Origin: Limnoperna fortunei | Taxonomy: Eukaryota > Mollusca > Bivalvia > Mytilida > Modiolidae | Assembly (NCBI GenBank): GCA_944474755.1 | Contig: OX104113.1 | Span: forward strand, 59,168,074-59,232,073 | Length of the DNA: 64,000 nucleotides | Direction: 5' to 3' | Shown here: positions 38,721-50,186 of the stretch, piece after piece | Layout of the letters: each line of letters opens with the position of its first letter | Numbering within the stretch: position 1 is the first letter of the stretch | Translations under genes and position numbers: made by a program | Notes under the pieces: generated by a model | Database searches by the model: none | Told to the model about the DNA's origin: nothing | What the model saw: only the letters and a program-made list of their open reading frames with translations

Positions 38721-40630
38721 TATTATATCAATGATATTAAAGAGGCATTTTAAGTTCATTAGCCAGGGGTCAAAGTTCATTTTCACATATCACTAAAGAT
38801 ACAAGGAATTCAGTCTTTATATTTTGTCATCTTTCATTTTACATACCATACATAATAGAAATTTCTATACGAAAACAATATTCAGACATATCTAGATTGG
38901 TACATACATATATATTTTTGTTATGTCCTTCACAACCAAAGAAGAGGAGTTAGAGGGGTACATTTACCAGTTCTGTGACCCCTTAGACCATTTAGTTTTA
39001 ATGTTAACCTCATGGGAAAATCAACCAACCCTATTTTATTTAAACATTATTGTGGTTTAAAATGAAATGTATTAAAAGGGTTGCATTGTATTGTATTTTT
39101 CTAGTTACAGCATCTGATCCATTTTGTATTATACGATGTGAAGGAGACAAAGCAACAACTAATGTTGTGAAGAAAAACTTGAATCCAGTATGGTCAGAGA
39201 GATTTACATTTTATCATAAAAATCCAGACAAGGACATAACTGTGGAGGTAAAAATAATCTGTTTGTGATCAAATAAAATTATTATTGTATGTTGCATATA
39301 GGCAAAACAGGCATTTGAATACATATAAGTAGTGTTGTTACAAGTATATTATTATAATCTGTTATCACTGTACTAAAATTTGTTACAATGTGTGTGTATA
39401 TAAATATCTATATTTATACCTATGGTTTCTTCATACTTTATAAACAATTTTGGGTACGATATGGTAATTAAATGTAAATAATCATTTTTAGCATTAAATT
39501 TTTTGTATTTTTTTCTCTAATTGTTGCTTTTCTAAGTTTGGTTATGGACAATTAATACTTTTGACAAAAAACTGATATTTTCAATTTTAATTTCATCGTT
39601 CTCAAAGTTGGTATAAGCCCCAAAGAACCAGGAACAATGTCTCTAAGGTGTTCACTTGTCAATGGGTTATCATTATCACTACACTAGTGACTTTTTTCAT
39701 TTTAAATGAAACAAGTTATTTGACACACATTAAAATTAGTATAGGTAATCTTTTTGGACATTGTTTGGTAAATTTTGATTTCAAAATGTGAAACAGTTGA
39801 AGTTTTCTATGCACTTATATGATATTGTTAAGCAAAGTATACTACTTTAACACATCATCATTAAAATGTTACTCTCAGATCAAGTTTGTATACCTGTTCA
39901 TTTTGAAGGTAAATGTCAAACATTTCATATGGAACAATAAAGTGGTTACGATTTAAAAATATCATGGTATAAGTACATTTTAAGTTTAATTCTTTGCCAT
40001 TATTGGAAATAATTCATTTATGTCTATTGTCACATTGTTTTCTTCTTTTTGTTAGGTTTGGGATCATAACATTATTAAGGATACATTTCTTGGAGTATGT
40101 ACAATATCAATGTCAGCAGAAAAAAGAGTTAAATATACAGAAAATGCTGCATTTGACTTTCCATTATATGGAAAAGGAAAAGAAGCTACTACACAAAAAG
40201 AAGGAAAGATAAAGATGAAAATTTGGCACACCAAAGAGATGGATGTGGTTTAGTACAATCTGGCAAATCATCAAAACAATACTTTAATTACTAAGAGAAA
40301 AAGATACATGTTAAATAATTATCCCAGTTAAAAATTCTGCTGGGAAAATTGACTGTGGTTTTAATGATGAACATTTTTACTGCACGAGTGCACTTTGTTA
40401 CTGATATGAATGACAAATATACCTCAACGTGGTGTAGTAAATATATTAGTGCCCAAATGAAAAAGTTTTGTCATGCCTCAGAATAATCAAAATGTTTGCC
40501 ACAACAAAATGTACATGGTTGAGTGTGACAAAGATAATTTTGTGAAAGGTTAAATGGATGGATAACTGGAAGATATCTGTAATATGAAAAAATTATATAT
40601 TTTGTAAAGTACCATGTAGTATAGATTTCT

Positions 40631-41709
40631 TATGGATTGAAAGCAATGTAAAATAGATTTTTTAAATGGAATTGAAAAATTATATGAATACTATTAACAA
40701 TTTAAAGAGCTTGAAATTCTTTATTAAATTGTTTCTTCATAAAAAGTTAAAAGAATGTACACTGCAACATAACCATGATCTGACCCAGTTAATTGCTTGT
40801 CACAGATTCCATATATTGTAGATTAGCAGTTTTCATGATACATTTGCGTTTAGATATGACATTTAGATTGTGACAGTGCTCTGTTCAAGATATTGTTCTG
40901 TAACACTGACATGGATGGAAAGTTGTTGTATAACACCGGTCTGATTGTAAAATGTTTGTGTTACACTTATGTGGGCATTAAACTGTTGCATGCAGGAATT
41001 CTGGGGGGTTGCATTGTTATTGCACTTTTTTGGGCAGTATATGTGGTTGTACTTGTTTGGGCAGTAAATTGTTGTGTAACACTGTTGTAGGCAGGAAATT
41101 GTTGTGTTACACATATCAGGGCAGGATATTGTTGTTACACATATTTGGGGCAGTAAATTATTGTGTAATATTGGTCTGGACAGGGAATTGTTGGGAAGTA
41201 CTTGTTTTGGCAGGAAATAGTGTAACACTGGTCATGGCAGGACATAGTTGTGTAACCATGGTCTTGGCAGGACATAGTTGTGTAACACTGGTCTTGGCAG
41301 GACATAGTTGTGTAACACTGGTCTTTGGAGGACATAGTTGTGTAACACTGGTCTTTGCAGGACATAGTTGTGTAACACCGGTCTAGAATGGACATTGTTG
41401 TGTAACACTGGTCTTGGCAGGACATAGTTGTGTAACACTGGTCTAGGCTGGACATTGTTGTGTAACACTGGTCTTGGCAGGACATAGTTGTGTAACACTG
41501 GTCTTGGTTGGACATAGTTGAATAACACTGGTCTTGGTTGGACATAGTTGACTCATTTCAGATTCGACATACATGTGTGCAACAAAAATAATTTTCATGA
41601 AAATCATATATATCATCTTTAAATTTGGGAATCTTGTTGGGCAAAAAAACAGAGGTTAACTTGTGAATAACAACTGTCTTTAGTAAAATTAGGTTAACTA
41701 TAATTTAAG
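40631..41709. repeat. Local tandem duplication, left block with 11-unit minisatellite
   Basis: Begins TATGGATTGAAAGCAATGTA and repeats from 41710. Regular 30-base units run from 41221 to 41550 (11 units), preceded by the degenerate head. Copy 1 has this block once. Confidence 0.9.
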
Positions 41710-42914
41710 TATGGATTGAAAGCAATGTAAAATAGATTTTTTAAATGGAATTGAACAATTATATGAATACTATTAACAATTTAAAGACCTTGAAATTTTT
41801 TATTACATTGTTTCTTCATAACAAGTTAAAAGAATGTACACTGCAACATAACCATGATCTGACCCAGCTAATTGCTTGTCACAGATTCCATATATTGTAG
41901 ATTAGCAGTTTTCACCATACATTTGCGTTTACCGGTAGATATGACATATAGATTGTGACAGTTCTCTGTTCAAGATATTGTTCTGTAACACTGACATGGA
42001 TGGAAAGTTGTTGTATAACACCGGTCTGATTGGAAAATGTTTGTGTTACACTTATGTGGGCATTAAACTGTTGCATGCAGGAATTCTGGGGGGTTGCATT
42101 GTTATTGCACTTTTTTGGGCAGTATATGTGGTTGTACTTGTTTGGGCAGTAAATTGTTGTGTAACACTGTTGTAGGCAGGAAATTGTTGTGTTACACATA
42201 TCAGGGCAGGATATTGTTGTTACACATATTTGGGGCAGTAAATTATTGTGTAATATTGGTCTGGACAAGGAATTGTTGGGAAGTACTTGTTTGGGCAGGA
42301 AATAGTGTAACACTGGTCTTGGCAGGACATAGTTGTGTAACACTGGTCTTGGCAGGACATAGTTGTGTAACACTGGTCTTGGCAGGACATAGTTGTGTAA
42401 CACTGGTCTTTGGAGGACATAGTTGTGTAACACTGGTCTTTGCAGGACATAGTTGTGTAACACTGGTCTTGGCAGGACATAGTTGTGTAACACTGGTCTT
42501 GGCAGGACATAGTTGTGTAACACTGGTCTTGGCAGGACATAGTTGTGTAACACTGGTCTAGGCTGGACATTGTTGTGTAACACTGGTCTTGGCAGGACAT
42601 AGTTGTGTAACACTGGTCTAGGCTGGACATAGTTGTGTAACACTGGTCTTGGCAGGACATAGTTGTGTAACACTGGTCTTGGCAGGACATAGTTGTGTAA
42701 CACTCGTCTAGGCAGGACATAGTTGTGTAACACTGGTCTTGGTTGGACATAGTTGACTCATTTCAGATTCGAGATACATGTGAGCAACAAAAATAATTTT
42801 CATGAAAATCATTTATATCATCTTTGAATTTCGGAATCTTGTTGGGCAAAAAAACAGAGGTTAACTTGTGAATAACAACTGTCTTTAGTAAAATTAGGTT
42901 AACTATAATTTAAG
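41710..42914. repeat. Local tandem duplication, right block with 15-unit minisatellite
   Basis: Second copy of the 40631-41709 block. Regular units occupy 42306-42755 (15 units). The junction lies in ATTTAAG|TATGGATTG. The 273-residue minus-strand frame across it is the 10-residue repeat read through, not a gene. Confidence 0.9.
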
Positions 42915-43154
42915 TATTTGTCTACAACAGTTAAAAATTTTCACCATAATTAATATATGTCAACAGTATGCAGTTATCAGTTTCACAAATCTGGATGATG
43001 CTGGTGTATTTAGGCAGATGTCAAAAACAAAGACTAAACATATTTATATTACATACCATCACTAGGTTTTTATAGACTGATTATGTTAAGCCATATCTGT
43101 CTGTCATTAGCCACTGCCTCTGCCTTCTGCCATCTGTCCCATTTCTTTTTTTTT

Positions 43155-43400
43155 CTCCATCATTCTTAAGCAGGTGTTTCTTGGTCTTCCAGTTTTCCTT
43201 TTCTCTCAGGTGTCCATGTAAGTGTGATCTTGATTGATTTTGTATTGTATCAAGCTTTAATTGTTTGAATTTGCATTGTTTTATATTTCATGAAAAACTT
43301 AGTTTCTTCAATAAACAGTTTTAATTTTTATATTTGGTTATCTTGCCTTTTCTAGTTTTACTTTCATAAAAATTATCTTATTATATGTCAGGATATTTAT
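43155..43400. other. ~246-base segment present only in copy 2
   Basis: Interrupts the alignment with copy 1 at about 9910, right after a poly-T run. It contains AATAAA (near 43308). Whether it was inserted here or deleted from copy 1 cannot be told. I recognise no element ends. Confidence 0.6.
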
Positions 43401-46029
43401 ATGTGTTTAGTAATCATTACCTTGTCATATTTTTTTTACTTAATTTTTACTATTTATGTAAAGTGTACCAAAGATTTTAGCACTGAGTGCTATTAATATG
43501 TAAATGTTTTAATTTATTATAGTCTAGTCATTACAGATCAAATTATTATACTTTTTGGAATAAGGGAGGTAGTGGAGAGATTTATGGACAGGAAATAATT
43601 TATTGGATTCAATATATTAAGCGTAGCTTTAATGTACAAATTATTTTGTATTAACATACTTTTAAAGTATAAATATTTATTTTACAGATGTGAAAGAGAT
43701 TCAATTATTAACTTGGCAGGCAAATATCTAACCATATGTAATTTTTATAGGGTGCATTACAAAGCATGAATTTAGGGATTAATGGACTATACAGAAGCAT
43801 GAAGGAAGTCCATTACTAAAGTGTAAAAGATTTATTTGTAGTTATTTATTCCCAATGTATTTGTGAAAGACATTTTTACACACTTAGTACATAATTATAC
43901 TGAATTTTGTTGGGGGATGATTTACATCTGGTGAACGTGATTAAATGAAGTAAGTTTACAAATATTAAGAATAAAATCAGTTTGTCTTCCTGATTTGATC
44001 AAAATGGATCTAGTGTTTTGTAAGACAAATAAAAGAAAGAATGTTTTACTTTATGACGGATTCACATACAGAATTTACTTAGTGCTAACTCTGAGGACAT
44101 ATCATGGATATCAACATAAAAACTAGATAACACACGTGATTTAGATGAATGAAAACTTAAGCATAAGCATACGATTGTCAGTCAAATCAAAACTTAATAG
44201 CGACATCAGTGAATGACCATCTAGAAATGACCTTCATAAAGTAGACATACAGGAAAAGTAATTTATGTTTAATAAAATATTTGATAAGAATATAAGAAAA
44301 ATAGATATAATTCTCTTGTATTTATCTTGGTATTTAATTCATGTTAATGTACAAAAAAATTCCTCGCTTCTCACGCTTATTTGTGGTCCATTTGCCCCAA
44401 TGTAATGCACCAAATTATAGAATGTATATTTTTCAGACAAAACAAAATACTGGCTTCTCTGTTAAAAGTTATTTTATAAGAAAATACTGGATTTTTTTGT
44501 GTATTCATACCTATAAATGTTTTAAACATTACAATACATGTATTTTGATATCATTTTATTGTTTATAAAATAATTGAGATTTTTAGTTATATACATATAT
44601 TAAGGTATAAATCTCTCGATTCTTTACAAATTTATATAATTATATCTATTTAAGGTCAAATTTTTAACAATTTGTATTTATGTGTATAGTTTATGATGAG
44701 TCTGTCAGGATAAATAATTATGATGCTGCCTTAACTGTGGAAATTCTAATTTTTTGCAAAAAATAAAAAACTCAAGTTGAATGTAAGAGAAACTAAAGTC
44801 AAAATCGATCTTGGTTTGTTTTGTTTTTTTGTGTGTAAATTTACTGTACAGGGGTAAGCAAAATTTACATATCTAATTATTGAAATATACTTTTATAGAA
44901 ATACTTCGTTTGTTAGAAATGCAGCAAATAACTGTGATACATTACAATATTCTGGAAAATCTGTGTGTAATTTGTGCATTTTTTACAGCCATTAATAACA
45001 AAAAATTAACTTTTTTGGTATGTCATACATACATATATTATATTGTCAATTTGTCTTAACATAAGCATTCTGTGATAAATGCACTGATTTGAATTATAAA
45101 TATCATTTACATAATTTGTATTATTTATTACATTTATATCTATAACATTTATACTGTTAAATGTGTTTACCCTAATAAATAGTTTTGTACATTTAAACAG
45201 TAAATTGCTCATCTACTATAGAATTTTGAACACCCAATGATCCAATGGTTTTATTTCAATGGCAATTATTATGTCTAAATCTGCCAACTGAAAATAGAAT
45301 AAAAATCAACAATGAGATTTTTTTTTGTTTATGGACTGTTCTAAAAACGAGACAAAAGTATGCCCACCAGCTAAGAACTAAAGATTGATTTGTAAGTGGC
45401 AATTTTTTTTTCCAGAAAGTGTGTCTGTAAGACACAAATAATGATGCCCCTGCCTGACCAGTAACATGAGCAGTGTGTTGCATAAGGCAACCCCTACCTT
45501 AGCTACTAGCAGTCCAACTGTGTCTAATTTTATGAAAATAATATCAAAATCCTTTGGTCCTGCAATCCATTATTATATGTACAAACATAATTTTAAATAT
45601 AAATGCTGTAGCACTTAAAATGAAGGAGGAGACTGCTGGACAAGACATATTCCCTATCACAGTTATCTGTTCTGCAACCTAAGTCCAAATATCTGTAATT
45701 TTAAGAATATTTCACGAAAATAAAAATCCTTTCGCCCTGCAACACTCTATGATGTGTTCAAACATCCTAATAAATCTAAACAATAGAGCTTCAAAGATGA
45801 AGGAGAAAATGGCCTGACGAAATATATTTTCCCCTATATGGCTTGCAACCTACAAAGTCCATCTATCTCCAATTTGATGAAAATTAAATCAAAATTAAAA
45901 TCTTTTATCACTGAACATCTTCATTATGTATACAAACATTCTGCAAAATTTTGTAGCCCTAAAACTATAGGAGGAGTTAGCCTGGCTAGCTAATCCGGAA
46001 AGACGTACTACGGACAAGGGTAAATTAAT

Positions 46030-46605
46030 ATAGGATTAAACACTGGGTTTTAGGAAATTATCAATGTGTAAACTCCGGCGACTTACTCACAAACTAAATA
46101 AAGTCCGAAGGACTTTATGTCATGTTTGTGAGGGAGTCGCCGGAGTTTACACATTGATAATTTCCTTAAACACAGCGTTTAATCCATATAATTCTGTGAA
46201 ATAATCGTTGCGATTTTTAAAACAGCAAAAACAGTTATCGAAACCCATCTAGACCTCAAAACGTACATAGGCCGGAAAGCGTAGGAATATGCAAAACACT
46301 ACCAAAGGAATCGCGGTTCTGTAGATATTGATAGGAAAAAAAACAAAATGAAGCACTAAATTGTATTTATATTATATTTTATTTGAAATCTAGATCGATT
46401 TAATAAGAAATCGTTGAGGCAGAGAAAACACTGTCCCCTATCCCTGAGGAAACGCTAGGAGGACGCCATCTTGTTTACATTGGATACTGAAAAAGTAGTC
46501 CGCTCAGAGGAAATATCGATATATAAATTATCTTAGATGACGCCATTTAAGCGTTTTTATCCAATCAAAGCACTTAATCAAAATAAATTACAGGATGAAT
46601 GGAAT
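46030..46605. mobile_element. Hairpin-bearing insertion private to copy 2
   Basis: About 570 bases absent from copy 1 at about 12628. The first 153 bases (46033-46185) form a long hairpin: GGATTAAACACTGGGTTTTA on the left and, inverted, GGATTAAACGCTGTGTTTAA on the right. Arms are about 62 bases with few mismatches around an inner palindrome ATAAAGTCCGAAGGACTTTAT. The remaining 420 bases have no inverted partner and no open frame of note. The type of element is unknown. Confidence 0.7.
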
Positions 46606-46803
46606 TATTATGCCACCCAACTTATCGTCGCGGGGACATAAAAACATGACTGAACTAGAGTCCAAATTATTAGAATGCAACTAAGCTAGGTCTATCTAGA
46701 AACCTTTTATTTATTTAAATTCTTAATATATTAAATGGGATATATTCAAGTTTTGATTCGTTATGTGATGTATGTGCGTATCTATATAGTTCTGAATTGA
46801 TAA

Positions 46804-48027
46804 TAAAAAAGTAGCAAAGAAAACCGACCGAACATCAAGAGCCAAAAACCAAGGGACAGTTACAAATCCGGATATAAACAAACACAACACAAAAACCAAA
46901 ACAGTAACCAGAATCCAAAAAGAACCATGGGTGCACTTAGGTGCCCCGGACGAGTAAGCAGAGCCTGCCTCTAATTAGACATACATCGAGTTACTCATTG
47001 TCTTGTCTAGGGAAAAGTCAAATCCAGGAATAGGAAATACTACCTATGACTCAGCGAAAATGTCAGATCGTATATGAAACACTGATTTCCCATAACGATC
47101 AATTAAGTCGTGGTGCCAACCATAGAACTTCTGGAGAGATAACATCAACCTAGGTACAACAAACCCTTGTTTGAGTAGTTTGGCAGTCAACAGCAGTGAT
47201 CGGTCTAGAAAATCGGAATAACGATCGCTGGATCTAGAATAACGTATAAGTTGTGAAATGTGCACACCATAAGCTGAAGCTGTTGGAATGTTGCTGTCGA
47301 TGGACGGGAAGTTGACAATTGGAAAGTTGAAGTCATCACGTTTGTCGTAGAGCCTAGTTTGTAGTTTTCCTGAGTCCATTTCTAGAAGTGGGTCTAATTA
47401 AGAGGCTGACCTTAGTGTATTGGTGGTGTCTTTAATTTCAAGCTCGCTAGGGTAAATTGAATGTAAATAGTCAATAAATTTAGCATTGTTGAGGGACAAA
47501 ACATCATCAATATAGCGGAATGTGAAATTTAAGGTCTGGGCCAGAGTCTTTTCTTTCTCCTGCAGTAGGCCTTTTAGGAACTCAGCCTCATAGGAGTACA
47601 AAAACAGGTCGGCGAGGAGAGGAGCACAATTTGACCCATTAGACCAACAGTCTGTTGAAAAACATGTCCTCCAAACATGACGAATATGTTGTCAATCAGA
47701 AAATCTAACATATGACAGATTTGGTCTTCAGTATATTTAGTATTAGCTTTGGAGTCATTGATGACGAAGTAAGATCTGTCATGACTAATTACCAGGTATT
47801 TATATCGTCTCTTTCCGTTTTTCTTGAAAAAGCAGCGTTTTATAAGATCTTTAAGCCTGGTTTTAAGCTGCGTATGAGGGATGGCCATAATGGCCGTTTA
47901 GAGTGTCGAAAAATAAAATATTTTAATGCTGTTGCAGTGGTAAAGAGATCGAGACCTCAAGATGTCTACCAGGTCTTTTGAATTTTTAATATCCACATTT
48001 CATTTATTCCACTTCTGGAGTAGAAAG
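46804..48027 (-). mobile_element. 5'-truncated reverse transcriptase retroelement, private to copy 2
   Basis: Minus strand, same family as 21900-24660. Order along the element: [77 protein letters not shown] and QLIRYSR-KLLKQGF. Broken by at least two frameshifts (for example after QQTVG and after RSAS). It has the family 3' end (CTTGATGTTCGGTCGGTTTT) and starts abruptly at 48027. Copy 1 has an uninterrupted sequence here (about 12828). It lacks the nested tandem repeat, so it was not copied from the intronic remnants. Confidence 0.85.
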
Positions 48028-49422
48028 TGTTTGAAAATGCATGTAGTGTAATATGATCCACCAACATGGACTTTTCTTTACACTTAAATACTTGTTTGTT
48101 TTTCCATTCTAATAAACATTTTATTTCACTTGTTCCCACACTAACTCAAAACAAAATAAATAAAAACTCAAATAGAAACAACATGAAAAGCATGTTATCA
48201 TAACGTGATAAATGTGAATCTGATATCCAATTTTGTTGTAGACCATTCAATACATACGTTTACATGAACTTTTCTGGTTCTTGATTTGACTATTGCTGAC
48301 TGTATTTCTAACCTGACACCTAACAATTATTGTCGTTTAATTTGTCATTAAAAATTAAGAAAAAAGGAGGCAACTGTTTATGTGTGATAATGTTATGTTT
48401 CTAAATGATCTTTTGCTTGAATATGATCTAAGACAAAACAAAGCAAGGCACTAAAACAGTATGTATTTGTAAAAGGTTTATGTTATTTAACCCACCATTT
48501 CTTTTTGAAATACCTGTACCAAGTAAGAACTATTCTTGTAGTTGCTATATGTTTTGTTGTTGGTTCTCAAATTTGCCAGTTTCTTTGAATTTGTTTTTGT
48601 GGATTGTCGTTTTGACATTTTCATTGGTGTTTGGTATTTTATTATTACCTTTATATGTATAAGTGTTATGTATACAAAGCAAATAGTAAGACATCGCACC
48701 AATAATAACATATTTCGATTGTCAATAATCACATTAATTTAAATTCTTGAAATTATACAAGGTTAAATATAATTCAGATCTTTTTCAGTTGACCCATGCC
48801 ACTGTAAAAACATGTTAAAGGGGTTTTCTCATAGTCATATTATTGGTATAAAACAATGAAAACATATTCTCCCATAAACGGTTGTTTACATTTATTTAAT
48901 CAATTGTTATATACCTGTTCCAGACATTAATGTTCTTGAGCAGATAATTATATAAAGTTACTATATTTATGCTAAGAATCCTTTTTAATTGCAGCAAATA
49001 GCTAAAACATTTACCTCATTGCTACCTGACACAGTTTTGGTAATGTGAATACCTTACATTCATTGATTTATTTTATTGTGATGATGGAAAATTCCATTCT
49101 AAATTTTTCCCAATTACATGTGGAATACTGAAGTTGACATTTGGGAATTACATAACATCTTTTACAAGTGAAGCATGGAACTAACTAGGAATTAAAATTT
49201 GTGGAAGTGATAAGTGTTTGAAAAAATAACCCACTTTCGATTTTTGATTAAATTTTAACAAATTTTCATCTGTAACTTGTGTTTCTACTGTAAAAATCAT
49301 TTTAAGCACATTAAATCAAATTTGTAAATTGTTAGTGTTTAAAGAATAAAACAAAACAAAACATTAAACTTATGACGATAAAGCTTGTGACGATAGAGTT
49401 ATATGGCAAGCATCCAAATTGA

Positions 49423-49700
49423 GGGGCCTCGGTGGCCGAGTGGTCAAGGTAGTTCGTCTACTATTAATCACGTGGTCTGTAAACACTGAGATTGCGGGTT
49501 CGATTCTCTCTGCAGGCAGGGTGTACTCGACTCTAATTTTAATTGACAAGAATTGCTAGTTTTCCTACCGTGGGTCGGGGGTTTTCTCCGGGTACTCAGG
49601 CCTTCTCCCCCAATAAAAACTGGACGCCATGATATAGCTGAAAAATTGCTGAAATTGGCGTTAAACACCATCAAACAAACTACAAACAAAACAAACCAAA
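49423..49700 (+). mobile_element. tRNA-derived SINE, near full length (copy 2)
   Basis: Same insertion as 14001-14276, with the same flanks, and a better kept A-box (TGGCCGAGTGG). It ends in CAAA-type repeats. Confidence 0.85.
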
Positions 49701-50186
49701 ATGTTATTATTTAACAGTTGCAATAGCTATCCTTCAATACCATAAATACCTAATTTGTGTAATGTTTTGATCTTGTTATTATATTAATTTCTTTTGAAAA
49801 ATAGATGTGCTTTAAATTAGGCCTGCACAAATTGTATGCCACATAAAAAAGTTAAAGTGAACTTTATGTTGAAGTTTACAAAAATCATCAAATTAGTCTT
49901 TAAAAATACATGACAATCACAGTAATTAATCATAATGCTCACCTATAATAACTGAAATTTAATTTTAAAAAAACAACGAATACATATAACAGATTTATAA
50001 ATAGATTGAAGCACATTTAATCCATTGCTTATTTTGTATACAGTATATTCTGCATACACTCTATAATATCGTTAGTGTTTACCACCAGGGATATATTGTT
50101 TAAAACTGATTTGTAGCTTACAACACACAAGTGTTACTGAATACTCTTCGTTATACAATACATTTGTGCATCTCATCAATGAAGTT

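Larger units (their letters stand above)
29314..40253 (+). pseudogene. Calpain-5-like A2, 5'-truncated copy with an in-frame stop
   Basis: Eight exons: 29314-29504, 30421-30498, 30993-31170, 32881-33003, 34029-34225, 35884-36005, 39111-39247 and 40056-40253 (TAG). Joined, they would give 407 codons, from the catalytic-His exon to the end of the C2 domain. The four N-terminal exons, including the active-site Cys, are not present upstream. The first exon has TGA at 29410-29412, between DIRLGT and LLSVFN. The His (GLVEGHAYSV) and Asn (RCRNPWVG) motifs remain, but the Gly after NPW is Val. From 32881 on it is nearly identical to A1 (8 of 777 bases differ), including the GC donor at 34226. The other exons are open with good splice sites, so decay is recent or the lesions come from the rearrangement or assembly. 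It could be expressed only as a protease-dead, beta-sandwich plus C2 fragment. Confidence 0.75.
40254..50186. other. Convergent A2/B2 intergenic region
   Basis: Holds a doubled minisatellite block (40631-42914), a 250-base segment absent from copy 1 (43155-43400), a dispersed repeat interrupted by a hairpin insertion (45358-46638), a reverse transcriptase fragment (46804-48027), a segment of about 200 bases absent from copy 1 (48380-48575) and a SINE (49423-49700). The rest is AT-rich and colinear with copy 1. No host gene recognised. Confidence 0.7.

Noticed and set aside
41912..42733. 273-residue minus-strand open frame
   Set aside because: It is the 30-base minisatellite read through in frame, with 10-residue periods. 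Equivalent frames exist on the other strand and in other phases, and unit numbers differ among copies.
48380..48575. About 200 bases present in copy 2 but absent in copy 1 (near 13170)
   Set aside because: No element ends or target duplication visible. It could equally be a deletion in copy 1, so it is not called as a mobile element.
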